In this document: positions 42,480 to 51,899 of the stretch, piece by piece
Position numbering within the stretch: the first letter of the stretch is position 1
How the letters are laid out: every line of letters begins with the position of its first letter
Assembly: GCF_025369935.1 (NCBI RefSeq)
Contig: NZ_CP104467.1
Location: 2,549,001-2,613,000 of the forward strand
Length of the DNA stretch: 64,000 nt
Direction of reading: 5' to 3'
Origin: Paenibacillus andongensis
Lineage (GTDB): Bacteria; Bacillota; Bacilli; Paenibacillales; NBRC-103111
Notes under the pieces: generated by a model
What the model was told of the DNA's origin: nothing
The model's input: only the letters and a program-made list of their open reading frames with translations
The model's database searches: none
Position numbers and translations under genes: made by a program

Positions 42480-42520
42480 CTATTCAAACTCGGCGGGGTA
42501 ATATAAGCAGGTGGTGGTGC

Positions 42521-43429
42521 ATGATGAAATCGATCTCGCGCATGTGGAAACGTGAATGGCCGCTGCATTTGATGCTGATCCCGGGACTGATTTTTGTCAT
42601 CGTTTTCAGTTACATCCCAATGGCGGGCATTATCATGGCGTTCCAAAAATATATTCCGACCAAAGGTCTGTTCGGTTCTCCGTTCGTCGGGTTGAAAAAC
42701 TTCAATTATATGTTCGTCTATCCCGACATCGGCCGAATTTTTTTCAATACTATCTATATTTCTGTCATGAAAATCGTTGCAGGTTTATTCGTACCGATTA
42801 CGATTGCTATCCTGCTCAACGAGATGAGCAGGCAATGGATCAAACGAACGTTCCAAACGCTCGTTTACTTGCCGCATTTCATGTCTTGGGTACTGCTGAG
42901 CGGCATATTAATCGATGTACTTTCTCCGACAACCGGGGTTTTCAATCAAGCGCTTGGTTTGCTTGGGATCGACCCGATTTATTTTCTGGGAAATAATCGT
43001 TGGTTCCCTTATGTCATGGTCGTTTCGGACGTTTGGAAAGAATTCGGGTATGGTACGATTGTTTACTTGGCGGCATTAACAAGTATTAATCCGTCGCTGT
43101 ATGAAGCTGCGGAGATCGATGGCGCTGGACGCTGGAAACAGACGCTGAACATTACGATTCCGGGCATGATGCCGATTATCGTGCTGATGTTTACGCTCAA
43201 CATCGGCAACGTCCTCAATGCCGGCTTCGATCAAATATTCAACTTGTACAGTCCGCAAGTTTACGAAAGCGCCGACATTATCGATACCTTCGTGTATCGG
43301 ATGGGTGTCGAGCAGTCCCAGTTCGGATTCGCCACAGCGGTCGGACTGTTGAAATCGATCGTTTCGTTTATTTTTATCTCGGTTTCATATTTCCTCGCAT
43401 ACCGTTTCGCGAATTATCGCATTTTTTGA
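42521..43429 (+). CDS. sugar ABC transporter permease, LplB family
   Basis: This 302-residue membrane subunit has six predicted spans. It starts PLHLMLIPGLIFVIVFSYIP and carries the EAA loop YEAAEIDGAGRWKQTLNITI. The ATG at 42521 follows AGGTGGTG. It belongs to the second importer; as in the first, no ATPase gene is present. The sequence resembles but is clearly distinct from the 11.8 kb permease, so the systems are paralogous rather than recent duplicates. Confidence 0.95.
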   Translation: MMKSISRMWKREWPLHLMLIPGLIFVIVFSYIPMAGIIMAFQKYIPTKGLFGSPFVGLKNFNYMFVYPDIGRIFFNTIYISVMKIVAGLFVPITIAILLNEMSRQWIKRTFQTLVYLPHFMSWVLLSGILIDVLSPTTGVFNQALGLLGIDPIYFLGNNRWFPYVMVVSDVWKEFGYGTIVYLAALTSINPSLYEAAEIDGAGRWKQTLNITIPGMMPIIVLMFTLNIGNVLNAGFDQIFNLYSPQVYESADIIDTFVYRMGVEQSQFGFATAVGLLKSIVSFIFISVSYFLAYRFANYRIF

Positions 43430-43460
43430 GTAGAGTTATCTGGAAGAGAGGGGACACATC

Positions 43461-44345
43461 ATGGGTTACAAAATGCCACTCGGCAGGCGGCTTTTCTTGA
43501 GCGGTAATGTCATATTTCTGGCAGCGATCTCGTTTGCCTGTCTGATGCCCATTATCCATATTTTGGCCTTATCGTTCAGCACCGGGACGGCGGCAGCCGC
43601 TGGCAAGGTCACGCTGTGGCCTGTCGACTTTACGACGGCAGCGTATGACAACGTATTCGGCAAGCCTGAATATTTACGCGCTTTTCGGGTTTCATTCGAA
43701 CGGCTCATTCTCGGAACGACTATCAGCATGTTTCTGACGATCCTCACCGCTTATCCGTTATCGAAAGAAACGAGGCAGTTTCAGTTGAGAACATTTTACG
43801 TATGGGTGTTCGTGTTCACGATTTTATTCAGTGGTGGCCTTATCCCCTGGTATTTGACGGTGAAATCGCTCGGCTTGATCGATACAATATGGGCACTCGT
43901 GCTGCCGGGCGCGCTTCAGGTGTTCAACATTATTTTGCTGCTTAACTTTTACAGGAACCTACCCAAAGAGCTGGAAGAATCAGCACGGATAGACGGTGCT
44001 GGACATTTTGCGACACTATGGAGAATCTATGTTCCCTTAGCTCTTCCTGCGCTCGCGACGACCGGTCTGTTTACAATGGTATGGCACTGGAACAGTTGGT
44101 TCGACGGCATGATTTTGATGAACCATCCCGACAAATACCCGCTGCAAACGTTCCTGCAAACCATCATTATCAAACTCGATTTCCGCTTCCTCAAGACACA
44201 AGACGCGGAGTTGATCAGCAAGTTGTCCGACCGGACTAGCAAGGCGGCGCAAATATTCGTTGCGGCTTTTCCCATATTGATCGTTTACCCGTTCCTGCAG
44301 CGTTTCTTCATTAAAGGAATTGTGATGGGGAGTGTCAAAGAATAA
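43461..44345 (+). CDS. carbohydrate ABC transporter permease, YtcP family
   Basis: This is the second membrane subunit, 294 residues, with six predicted spans, EAA loop EESARIDGAGHFATLWRIYV and the family end QRFFIKGIVMGSVKE. The ATG at 43461 follows AGAGAGGGG. It is followed after 39 bp by the YesM kinase gene, so sensor and importer are transcribed together, unlike the divergent arrangement in the first locus. Confidence 0.95.
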   Translation: MGYKMPLGRRLFLSGNVIFLAAISFACLMPIIHILALSFSTGTAAAAGKVTLWPVDFTTAAYDNVFGKPEYLRAFRVSFERLILGTTISMFLTILTAYPLSKETRQFQLRTFYVWVFVFTILFSGGLIPWYLTVKSLGLIDTIWALVLPGALQVFNIILLLNFYRNLPKELEESARIDGAGHFATLWRIYVPLALPALATTGLFTMVWHWNSWFDGMILMNHPDKYPLQTFLQTIIIKLDFRFLKTQDAELISKLSDRTSKAAQIFVAAFPILIVYPFLQRFFIKGIVMGSVKE

Positions 44346-44384
44346 ACATTCAGGATTCTCTACCAAAACTTAGCAGGTGAACGA

Positions 44385-46121
44385 ATGATGAAACGCTTTT
44401 TCCGACTGAGAGATTCTTCCATATTTAAAAAAATGTTGGCTGCCTTCATGGTGGTTCTGCTGCCGCTTATGGCCATTACATGGTTGATCAACGAGAAAGG
44501 CGCGGAAAGCATCCGCAAGGAAATATCTCAGTCGACACTGAATACGACAGGGTATTACCTGGACTCGCTCGAAAAGGAGGCGGACCGGATTGTGCGATAT
44601 TTGCCCAAATACGTGACGGACGACGATTTGATCGAATTAGCTGCCACCGGTAATGAGTTGTCTTACTACGAACGGGCGGAGAAAATACTGGGTATTCAGA
44701 AGCGGCTTGTATTGATGAAGGACTCCAGCCCGTTTATTCAAGAAGCGAAAGCGTATGTTCCTTCCATCGATCGAACGCTGCTGAGCATCCAATACGACAC
44801 GTCGATCGACAGGCAGGAATACGCGGCCATGCAGCCGAAAAACAGATCATATGAGGAACCGTTCATTTATTGGAACGATCGGCTGTTCATCTCCATGCAG
44901 TACCCGGCAAATACGCGGCGTGAGCCGCTTTTCGTCGTCGGGGTCGAGTTGTCTGCCCGCAAAATCAAGGAATCGCTAGCTCAAATCGGCAGCTCGCTCG
45001 ATGGCCGGAGCATCCTCCTGAGCGTGGACCGTGGCTGGCATATCCAAAGCGACGACGATCCGGCGCTGCTCGAGACGGTCGAGGCTTTTATCAAGGTTAA
45101 ACAGGCAGAAGGTAAGAAAGAAGGCTACGAAACGGTCCGATATGGGGGAAAAAGCTATCTGTCGGTGTTTAAGTATTCTCCGCTCTGGAATTCGTATTCG
45201 ATAAGCTTGATTCCCGAAGCGAATGTGCTCGGTCCGATTCAAACCTACCGCGTATGGTTTTGGTGGGCTTGCGTGCTTGCCGTTGTTGTCGGCCTATTTT
45301 TCTCATATTCACTGTTCAGGCTGATTTATAAACCGCTCATGCGGCTTGTTCATTCGTTCCGGCACGTTCAGCAAAACCGGCTGATGCCGATCACTATCGA
45401 CCGCGGGCATGACGAATTCGGGTATTTGTACCAGGCGTTTAATGATACGATTCGGTCGCTTAGAACATTGATCGAAGAAAACTACGAGCAGCAAATCCGT
45501 AACCAGCGGTCGGAGCTGAAGCGTCTGCAATCACAAATCAATCCGCATTTCTTATACAACTGCTTCTTTGTCTTGTGTCGGTTGATCAAATCCGAACGCC
45601 AGAAGGACAAAGCGTACCAGTTCTGCTTGTACATCGGTGAATATTTTCATTTCATTACGAGGGACGGCGAGGACGAAATCCCGCTAGCACTGGAAGTGAA
45701 GCATTCCCGCACGTATGTAGATATGCAGACAGTCTGTTACGGGGATCGCATCCAAGTGAGGTTTGACAGCGATGTACCCGAGTTTTCCGTTCCTCGCTTA
45801 GTGCTGCAGCCGATCATCGAGAACGCTTACAAGCATGCGCTTGGCAACATGCGGACCGAGGGCGAACTTTGGGTGCACAGCGAAGAAAACGAAGACAGTC
45901 TCTCTTTCTATGTCGAGGATAACGGGAGCGCCGTAACGGATGAAGAGATTGACAGGTTGAACACCCGTTTGCAGTTGTCCGAGGGCCGACTCGAAGAGAC
46001 GACAGGTCTTGTCAACGTTCATCGCAGAATCCAGCTTCGCTACGGAGCCGAATATGGCATCACGATGGCGCGTTCCACATTAGGTGGATTGAAAGTGAAG
46101 ATTCACTTCGGTAGGAGTTAA
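44385..46121 (+). CDS. YesM-type membrane sensor histidine kinase
   Basis: This 578-residue kinase has an N-terminal span (KMLAAFMVVLLPLMAITWLI), an extracellular sensing domain of about 250 residues, a second span (VWFWWACVLAVVVGLFFSYS), HAMP, and a His_kinase domain with phospho-acceptor H388 (QINPHFLYNCF). The HATPase has N box PIIENAYKHA and a modified G box (VEDNGSAV in place of DNGPGI). The loss of one glycine in the ATP lid may alter but need not abolish activity. The start follows AGCAGGTGA. Its partner is the YesN gene 33 bp downstream. The signal is probably the importer's ligand. Confidence 0.93.
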   Translation: MMKRFFRLRDSSIFKKMLAAFMVVLLPLMAITWLINEKGAESIRKEISQSTLNTTGYYLDSLEKEADRIVRYLPKYVTDDDLIELAATGNELSYYERAEKILGIQKRLVLMKDSSPFIQEAKAYVPSIDRTLLSIQYDTSIDRQEYAAMQPKNRSYEEPFIYWNDRLFISMQYPANTRREPLFVVGVELSARKIKESLAQIGSSLDGRSILLSVDRGWHIQSDDDPALLETVEAFIKVKQAEGKKEGYETVRYGGKSYLSVFKYSPLWNSYSISLIPEANVLGPIQTYRVWFWWACVLAVVVGLFFSYSLFRLIYKPLMRLVHSFRHVQQNRLMPITIDRGHDEFGYLYQAFNDTIRSLRTLIEENYEQQIRNQRSELKRLQSQINPHFLYNCFFVLCRLIKSERQKDKAYQFCLYIGEYFHFITRDGEDEIPLALEVKHSRTYVDMQTVCYGDRIQVRFDSDVPEFSVPRLVLQPIIENAYKHALGNMRTEGELWVHSEENEDSLSFYVEDNGSAVTDEEIDRLNTRLQLSEGRLEETTGLVNVHRRIQLRYGAEYGITMARSTLGGLKVKIHFGRS

Positions 46122-46154
46122 GCATTTTACAGAAACGCTTGAGGAGGGAGAAGT

Positions 46155-47828
46155 ATGTACCGATTGCTTATCGTCGACGATCTTCCGATCATCGTGGACG
46201 GCCTGATTGAGCTTTTTGAACAAACGGATGATCTGGACCTCGACATCCTGAAGGCTTATTCCGGCGAGGAGGCGTTGGAGGTACTTCAGAACAACCAGGT
46301 CGATATTGTCATTTCCGACATTAAAATGCCCGGTCTTGAAGGGATCGAGCTGCTGCAGGAAATTAAAGCCCAATGGCCGGCTTGTAAAGTCATTTTTCTA
46401 ACCGGCTATAACGATTTCCATTATGTGCAGAGCGCCGTCCAATACGGCAGCTTCGAATATATACTGAAGATCGAAAGCGATGAGAAAATCATCCGTTCTG
46501 TTAAGAGGGCGATCGAGAAGTTCGAAGAGGAATACGATCAGCTGCGAATGTTTGAAAGAGCGAACAACCGGATGAGGCTGGCGCTGCCATCGCTGCAGAA
46601 AGATTATATTTCTGGACTTCTTCAGGGCAAATCTGTAACGAGAAGCCAATTGGAGATCCATTTTAAAGATATCGAGATGCCGCTGCGGGCGGACATGCCG
46701 ATTTTTTTGCTGCTTGGACGTGTCGATGACTGGAGGGACATGATAACGGCTCCGGATAAAGCGCTGCTTATTTACGCCGTGCAAAATGTTACTGAGGAGT
46801 TTTTGTCGCCATACGTGCGCAGTTATTCCTATGTGTACGACCAGTCCAAAATCGTTTGGTTCATCCAACCGTTAGGTATGAACAATGCGCCAACGCAAGA
46901 GGTTTCATCCGATTTACTGTGGAAACAAACATCCACGTATGTAAGCGGCATGCTCGAGAAGATTCAGCTGACGTGTAAGAAGCTGCTGCAGCTGCCAGTC
47001 TCATTTATTCTAAGCAGCGAGCATACGGCATGGAGCGGTGTTTTCGAAAGGTTCCATAGTTTGAAATATGGATTCGTATATGGAATGGGATTGTCCAGCG
47101 AGGTTATTTTGACCGATTCCGACATCAGACGGGCAGAGGAAGGCACGGCAGTAGATAAGCAGACCGATTTTTTTCATTATACCCGTGTGCAGCTTCTCAC
47201 CAAGTCCCTGGAAAATTGCCACCGTGAAGAATTTTACAAACTTTACCTGGAATTGACGCAGATTTGGGGCGAGGAAAACAGCCCGTACGAGAGGAAAAAG
47301 GAGCTCTATCACTCCATGGCCGCCATATTTCTGGCATACATCAATAAAAGCTCACAGATGCGCGCATATTTGAATGAGGTCCATGATTTGGCTCCACTGT
47401 TCCAGTACGGCGACAATGACTCATGGCTTTCCTTAAGGCAATATTTTATGCAAACGGCTGATTGCCTGTTCAGCTGGAACGCAGCCCAAGGCGCGATGCT
47501 TCCGGCGGAAGTTGTGCAAAAGGCGCACCGATTCATCGAAGCCCACATTTCCACGGATATTTCCCTAAATGCGATTGCGGACCACGTCGGACTGAATCCG
47601 TCGTATTTCTCCAGACTGTATAAGCAAATGACCGGTATCGGGTTATCCGACTACATCATCGATTACCGGAATTTGAAAGCAAAGGAGATGCTTATGAGCA
47701 GCGCCATGAAAGTGAACGAAATCGCTGCCGCACTCGGCTACAATTCCGCACTGGCTTTCATTCGCTTCTTCAAGAAGCAGAACGACACAACGCCTCAAGA
47801 ATTCAGAATGCTGCGGTTAAAAGTATAG
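46155..47828 (+). CDS. YesN-type response regulator with AraC DNA-binding domain
   Basis: This 557-residue regulator has receiver acidic pair D8/D9, phospho-acceptor D55 (IVISDIKMPG), and K in YILKIES in place of the usual LLKP context. A variable middle region follows. Two AraC helix-turn-helices sit at the C-terminus (LNAIADHVGLNPSYFSRLYK and VNEIAAALGYNSALAFIRFF). The start follows GAGGAGGGAG. It most likely activates its own operon from the direct repeats at 40628-40658. It is distinct in sequence from the 8.2 kb YesN, consistent with the different half-site sequence. Confidence 0.94.
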   Translation: MYRLLIVDDLPIIVDGLIELFEQTDDLDLDILKAYSGEEALEVLQNNQVDIVISDIKMPGLEGIELLQEIKAQWPACKVIFLTGYNDFHYVQSAVQYGSFEYILKIESDEKIIRSVKRAIEKFEEEYDQLRMFERANNRMRLALPSLQKDYISGLLQGKSVTRSQLEIHFKDIEMPLRADMPIFLLLGRVDDWRDMITAPDKALLIYAVQNVTEEFLSPYVRSYSYVYDQSKIVWFIQPLGMNNAPTQEVSSDLLWKQTSTYVSGMLEKIQLTCKKLLQLPVSFILSSEHTAWSGVFERFHSLKYGFVYGMGLSSEVILTDSDIRRAEEGTAVDKQTDFFHYTRVQLLTKSLENCHREEFYKLYLELTQIWGEENSPYERKKELYHSMAAIFLAYINKSSQMRAYLNEVHDLAPLFQYGDNDSWLSLRQYFMQTADCLFSWNAAQGAMLPAEVVQKAHRFIEAHISTDISLNAIADHVGLNPSYFSRLYKQMTGIGLSDYIIDYRNLKAKEMLMSSAMKVNEIAAALGYNSALAFIRFFKKQNDTTPQEFRMLRLKV

Positions 47829-47860
47829 GACATTCGATTCTATGTTAGGAGTTAAATGGG

Positions 47861-48559
47861 ATGAGAAAATTAATTGCTGAAAGAGGGATCGTTGTCTCAT
47901 GTCAGGCCTACATGGGTGAGCCCTTGTATGGTCCGCACTATATGGCGGAAATGGCCAAAGGGGCAGAATTAGGAGGAGCCATCGGGATTCGCGCAAATGG
48001 GGTTGCCGATATATTTGTCATGAAACAGTCTATTCAAGTGCCGATTATCGGGCTGTATAAAAGGAATATGGAAGGCAGCGACGTGTATATTACGCCGACC
48101 CTTGAGGACGCTCTAGCTGTATATGCGGCTGGGGCTGATATCGTTGCCATTGACGGTACGAATCGGAATCGCCCTGATGGAAGAACGTTAGCGCAAACGG
48201 TTCAGGAGCTCAAACGGATCAACATCCCGATTATGGCCGATATTTCGAATGAAGAGGAAGGTTTATTCGCAGCTGAATTAGGGGTGGATTATATTTCGAC
48301 AACACTTTCGGGCTATACGCCATACAGCTCGCAATCCAGCAACCCCGATATCAATTTGGTCGCTCGATTAGTAAAGGGCGTTCGTGTTCCTGTTGTTGCA
48401 GAAGGAAAGTATTTTACAACACAGGAAGTCAATCGCGCTTTGGAGGCGGGAGCACAATTCGTAGTTATCGGAAGTGCGATAACGCGTCCCCAGATTATTA
48501 CCGAGAGATTCGTTCAAGCGATTTCCAGCCAAATAAAATCGGACAACGAAAGGTTGTAA
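47861..48559 (+). CDS. nanE: N-acylglucosamine-6-phosphate 2-epimerase (ManNAc-6-P epimerase)
   Basis: This 232-residue TIM-barrel enzyme interconverts N-acetylmannosamine-6-phosphate and N-acetylglucosamine-6-phosphate. Family signatures are GIRANGVADI, PIIGLYKRNM (catalytic Lys region), ADIVAIDGTNRNRPDG, IMADIS and VVAEGKYFTTQEVNRALEAG then VVIGSAITRP (phosphate-binding end). The start follows TTAGGAG. It overlaps functionally with the ROK kinase gene 5 bp downstream, which would supply the 6-phosphate. Sialate lyase (nanA) is not in the window, so free ManNAc or a ManNAc glycoside is the more likely input. Confidence 0.94.
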   Translation: MRKLIAERGIVVSCQAYMGEPLYGPHYMAEMAKGAELGGAIGIRANGVADIFVMKQSIQVPIIGLYKRNMEGSDVYITPTLEDALAVYAAGADIVAIDGTNRNRPDGRTLAQTVQELKRINIPIMADISNEEEGLFAAELGVDYISTTLSGYTPYSSQSSNPDINLVARLVKGVRVPVVAEGKYFTTQEVNRALEAGAQFVVIGSAITRPQIITERFVQAISSQIKSDNERL

Positions 48560-48564
48560 AGCGG

Positions 48565-49461
48565 ATGAATGCGATTGGTATCGATATCGGCGGTACTTCG
48601 ATTAAAGGAATCGTCATCAACGACCAAGGTCAAATATGGAAGCAAGTCAAGATTGCGACTACTGCTGAGCTGGGAAGAGAGCATATACTAAGCAACATGA
48701 GATCCGTCATTGAAGATCTTCTTGCTTCGCAGAAGGATGTGGCCGGCATCGGCATCGGTACGGCCGGGAGAGTCAATGCGGATACCGGAGATATCGTATA
48801 TGCGACTAATAATTTGCCAGGCTGGCAGGGTATGAATATGAAACCGCTGCTTGAGTCTGAATATGGCCACTCTGTCGTCATTGATAACGATGCGAATACG
48901 GCATTGATCGGTGAAGCGTGGCTTGGTGCTGGCAAACCCTATCGCGATTTGACCATGTTAACGCTAGGCACCGGGGTTGGAGGAGCCAATATGGTGCGCG
49001 GTGAGCTTATCCGTGGGGCGCAATGGAATGGCGGCGAATGGGGGCATGTTGTTCTAGTCCCGCGAGGGCGTCTTTGCAATTGTGGTCAATACGGATGTAT
49101 GGAGCAGTATGTATCTGGTACTGCTTTTGTAGCAGCTGCGCGAGAGGTCACCCAAATTCCATATGCGACGGGCGTGGAGGTACTGCAAGATTTTAATAAC
49201 GGGCACCCTCAGCTCGTAGGCATGGTCGATCGGTTTTTGGATGATTTGGTGATCGTCATCTATAACATTCATCTTAGCCTGAATCCGCAAGCAATTATCA
49301 TTGGTGGGGGTCTTGTCGATTCCCGGGATTACTGGTGGGGGCTGCTCACGACCAAAGTGAAGCAGTTACAGCTCGACATCGAGGTAAAACCGGCGGAACT
49401 TGGCAATCTGGCAGGGGCGATAGGAGCAGCTAAACGGGTGTTTTCTTCCTTGGAAGGATAA
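48565..49461 (+). CDS. ROK family sugar kinase (probable N-acetylmannosamine kinase)
   Basis: This 298-residue ROK protein has phosphate loop GIDIGGTSIKG, sugar-contacting DNDANTALIGE, ATP-binding LTLGTGVGG, and the zinc-binding signature GGEWGHVVLVPRGRLCNCGQ, YGCMEQ (one His, three Cys). There is no N-terminal helix-turn-helix, so it is a kinase rather than a NagC/XylR repressor. Next to nanE it is best read as the kinase that makes ManNAc-6-phosphate. Glucokinase activity cannot be excluded. It ends the seven-gene operon. Confidence 0.9.
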   Translation: MNAIGIDIGGTSIKGIVINDQGQIWKQVKIATTAELGREHILSNMRSVIEDLLASQKDVAGIGIGTAGRVNADTGDIVYATNNLPGWQGMNMKPLLESEYGHSVVIDNDANTALIGEAWLGAGKPYRDLTMLTLGTGVGGANMVRGELIRGAQWNGGEWGHVVLVPRGRLCNCGQYGCMEQYVSGTAFVAAAREVTQIPYATGVEVLQDFNNGHPQLVGMVDRFLDDLVIVIYNIHLSLNPQAIIIGGGLVDSRDYWWGLLTTKVKQLQLDIEVKPAELGNLAGAIGAAKRVFSSLEG

Positions 49462-49569
49462 TGTAAACAAGTACATTTATGAGAATTACTTAATTGTATA
49501 ATTGTGGTAATATAGATGGTATAGCAGCTAGCTGGAATGCGAAGTTCAATTACTTGTGAGGTGAAGTCT

Positions 49570-50082
49570 ATGAAGCAAGTTAATGAAAATATAATACTCG
49601 ATGTACAACTTGCATCTCTGGATGAAAGCCATCTTGTACTTGAGCTTTGGAAAGGGTCTGCAAGGTGGCTTCAATCTAAAGGGATAAATCAATGGAATCC
49701 AGAAAATTTTAATATTGAACAAATTCATGAATGTTTTAGAAAAGGTAATGAGATCTATTTGGCTAGGTTGAGAGAAGAAGTTGTGGGAACACTTTTCATT
49801 TGTTGGTCGGACCCTTTAATTTGGGCAGAACTTGATAATAATGAATCAGGATATATTCATAGATTTGCTGTAAGTAGAAGTCATTTAGGGAATGGCATAG
49901 GTCAATTATTATTGAAATGGGCTGAAAACTATATAAAAAATAAAGGGAAGAACCGAATAAGGCTTGATTGTATGGCTGAAAATGATAGATTAAATCAATA
50001 TTATTTGGAAAGCGGATTCCAACATATAAGACTATTAGAATGGGATAATGGTTGGAAATTCAATTTATATGAGAAGAGTTAG
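49570..50082 (+). CDS. GNAT family N-acetyltransferase
   Basis: This 170-residue acetyltransferase uses the ATG at 49570, about 6 bp after GAGGTGA; the in-frame codon at 49537 has no ribosome site. Acetyl-CoA motif A is YIHRFAVSRSHLGNGIGQLL (V..... [RQ]xxGxG). Motif B is DCMAENDRLNQYYLESGF. It is AT-rich compared with the preceding operon, solitary, and followed by a terminator, like the accessory genes at 29-35 kb. The acceptor substrate is unknown. Confidence 0.92.
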   Translation: MKQVNENIILDVQLASLDESHLVLELWKGSARWLQSKGINQWNPENFNIEQIHECFRKGNEIYLARLREEVVGTLFICWSDPLIWAELDNNESGYIHRFAVSRSHLGNGIGQLLLKWAENYIKNKGKNRIRLDCMAENDRLNQYYLESGFQHIRLLEWDNGWKFNLYEKS

Positions 50083-50153
50083 CGTGGATGAATAACTGAT
50101 TTAGATTCAGAAAGTAACGAAGATTTCTCACTTAACGACGAAGAACGAATGTG

Positions 50154-50185
50154 AAGGAGTTTGCCTCGCGGCAGCTCCTTTTTTC
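50154..50185 (+). terminator. Rho-independent terminator
   Basis: AAGGAGTTTGCC and GGCAGCTCCTT form an imperfect stem followed by six T residues, closing the GNAT gene. Confidence 0.8.
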
Positions 50186-50324
50186 TGTGATCGAACCTAA
50201 TTCCATAAGGATTACGAGAAAATAAAGCGATTGACTTTTTGTTGAGATCATGCAGGTCCTTGACAGCCGTATGCTATATTAAAAAAGTCATTTCAAGTTA
50301 CTAACGATACACAGGAGGCACCTA

Positions 50325-50930
50325 ATGTTTGAGCATAGCAATCAAAATTATGCAGGAGTAAACTTTGGCACTCAAGATTTAAGGTACGGCGAGCTAAAAA
50401 GTTGTACATTTAATCGTTGCTCGTTTACTAACGGGTCACTAGAAGAAATTACATCTTACAACTGCCGTTTCATTGAATGTGATTTTCGCGGAGCCTTGTT
50501 AAATGGCTCCATTCATAAAGAATCCGCGTTTGAGAATTGTAACTTTAACGGAGCTAATCTTTTTGTTTCGAAATTTGAAACATGTAAAATGACGGGTTCG
50601 GATTTTTCTGGCTCCAATATGGATGGGATCACAATTTATCAAGGCGATTGGTCATATACAAATTTGAGAAATACCAGACTAGTTAAACAGGACTTACGCG
50701 GGGTCAAATTTTATGAAGCAGACTTGTCAGGAGCCAATTTAGAAAAAGCCGATTTAAGAGATTGTGATCTGACTATGACATTACTGGCAAATGCGAAATT
50801 GCAGGGTGCTGATGTAAGAGGGGCAAAAATGGAAAGAGTGGATTTCAAAACATTCACCGTTACAGGTATGAGAATGGATAGAGAGCAATCTGTATTGTTT
50901 TCGCTTTCTCATGGAGCCAAGGTTGATTAA
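50325..50930 (+). CDS. pentapeptide-repeat protein
   Basis: This 201-residue protein is built of A(D/N)LXX pentapeptides (CDFRGALLNGS, CNFNGANLFVSKF, SDFSGSNMDG, ADLSGANLEKADLRDCDL), which form a right-handed quadrilateral beta-helix. Some pentapeptide proteins (Qnr, McbG, MfpA) mimic DNA and protect gyrase, but many have unknown roles and no such role is claimed here. The start follows ACAGGAGGCACC. It is solitary in the accessory region after the GNAT gene. Confidence 0.93.
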   Translation: MFEHSNQNYAGVNFGTQDLRYGELKSCTFNRCSFTNGSLEEITSYNCRFIECDFRGALLNGSIHKESAFENCNFNGANLFVSKFETCKMTGSDFSGSNMDGITIYQGDWSYTNLRNTRLVKQDLRGVKFYEADLSGANLEKADLRDCDLTMTLLANAKLQGADVRGAKMERVDFKTFTVTGMRMDREQSVLFSLSHGAKVD

Positions 50931-51000
50931 TCTCAATTAATGAAGCCGCATGGCTGCATATTCAAACCATGTGATCCCCCATCTGTAGAATTCATCTGAC

Positions 51001-51219
51001 CTACTCGACAATCGCTTTTAGAGCTTCTTCGGCAATAGTCTTGGCTGCCTCGTTACCTTCCGCTGAGCACTCTGCAATAGTTTGCAACGCTTTCTTGGCG
51101 ATCTCCAGCTGTGAGGTCAAACGGTCAGCGATTTTGGCAAGATCGATGGTAAAGTCGTCTGTTAACTCGCCATTGCCTATTAAGACGATCGCAGTAAATT
51201 CAAATCTATTCTTCATCAT
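51001..51219 (-). CDS. small hypothetical protein
   Basis: This 72-residue protein has an N-terminal hydrophobic strand (FEFTAIVLIG) and a long amphipathic helix rich in Ala, Glu and Lys (LEIAKKALQTIAECSAEGNE). The start has AAGGAGATGAAT upstream on the minus strand, which supports translation. I do not recognise a family. A short open frame just upstream on the same strand, ending DYAGNEIKLKEMNNDEE across the start, may be the tail of an older neighbouring gene. Confidence 0.55.
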   Translation of the reverse strand: MMKNRFEFTAIVLIGNGELTDDFTIDLAKIADRLTSQLEIAKKALQTIAECSAEGNEAAKTIAEEALKAIVE

Positions 51220-51520
51220 TATTCATCTCCTTCAGCTTGATTTCATTGCCGGCGTAATCGACCCCAAAAGAGGCAAGGCGGAATCCGATTCATTCCCCCA
51301 ATGGGCGAATATTAAAATCATAAGCTACCAATCGCTACTTTGTAAATGTTTTCCTCATTACCCATCCTCACGGACGCGGCATCTGCATGTTTACGCTAAT
51401 TGAAAGAAGAAATTATCTTTACAGACGAGGAACCGAAATGTATAGATTGCTTCTGTTAGCGGATGAACAACCTGCATTATATACATGGTAAAGCTTACAA
51501 TAGGTAGAATTGTAGAGGAT

Positions 51521-51655
51521 GACCTGCAAAAGATACATTTAAATCGAACACTTTATTCGCTGTTGGCTCTTTTCGAGCAAATGAGATGCAGGTTTTACAG
51601 GTAAACACCTTGAAAACGGCAAATCCACTAAAATAAGATGTATGTTTTGCAGGTC
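51521..51655. repeat. MITE-like element bounded by 18-bp inverted repeats
   Basis: GACCTGCAAAAGATACAT (51521-51538) and ATGTATGTTTTGCAGGTC (51638-51655) are inverted with one mismatch and flank about 100 bp of noncoding DNA. A further related motif, CCTGCATTATATACAT, lies at 51471-51486. No gene lies in 51220-51899 apart from this element and the promoter that follows. Confidence 0.6.
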
Positions 51656-51755
51656 GAGGCTGGTCTGCAGACAGTGAAGTTTATTTGTTTGACTCCTGTG
51701 TTCAGAACGCTTTGCGTGAAGGTCTTTTTGTCTTCGTAGTGTTTTAAAAAACGTG

Positions 51756-51876
51756 TTGACAAAAATTGGGGATTAACAGATAATAATATTGACTGAACGG
51801 ATCAATCTAAAATTTTAGGTTAAGATCGAAATTTTTGTGTGAATTTTTTTGCAGATTTATTGACTGAATGAGTCAA
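51756..51876 (+). promoter_or_regulatory. promoter with two TetR-type operators for the flavoprotein/TetR pair
   Basis: -35 TTGACA (51756-51761), 17-bp spacer, -10 GATAAT (51779-51784). Operator 1, TTGACTGAACGGATCAA (51789-51805), covers the start of transcription. Operator 2, TTGACTGAATGAGTCAA (51860-51876), is a perfect palindrome with TTGACT/AGTCAA arms just before the ribosome site. The TetR protein encoded downstream is the likely ligand-responsive repressor. Confidence 0.75.
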
Positions 51877-51899
51877 TCTAAACAAGGAGGGATTATGAT

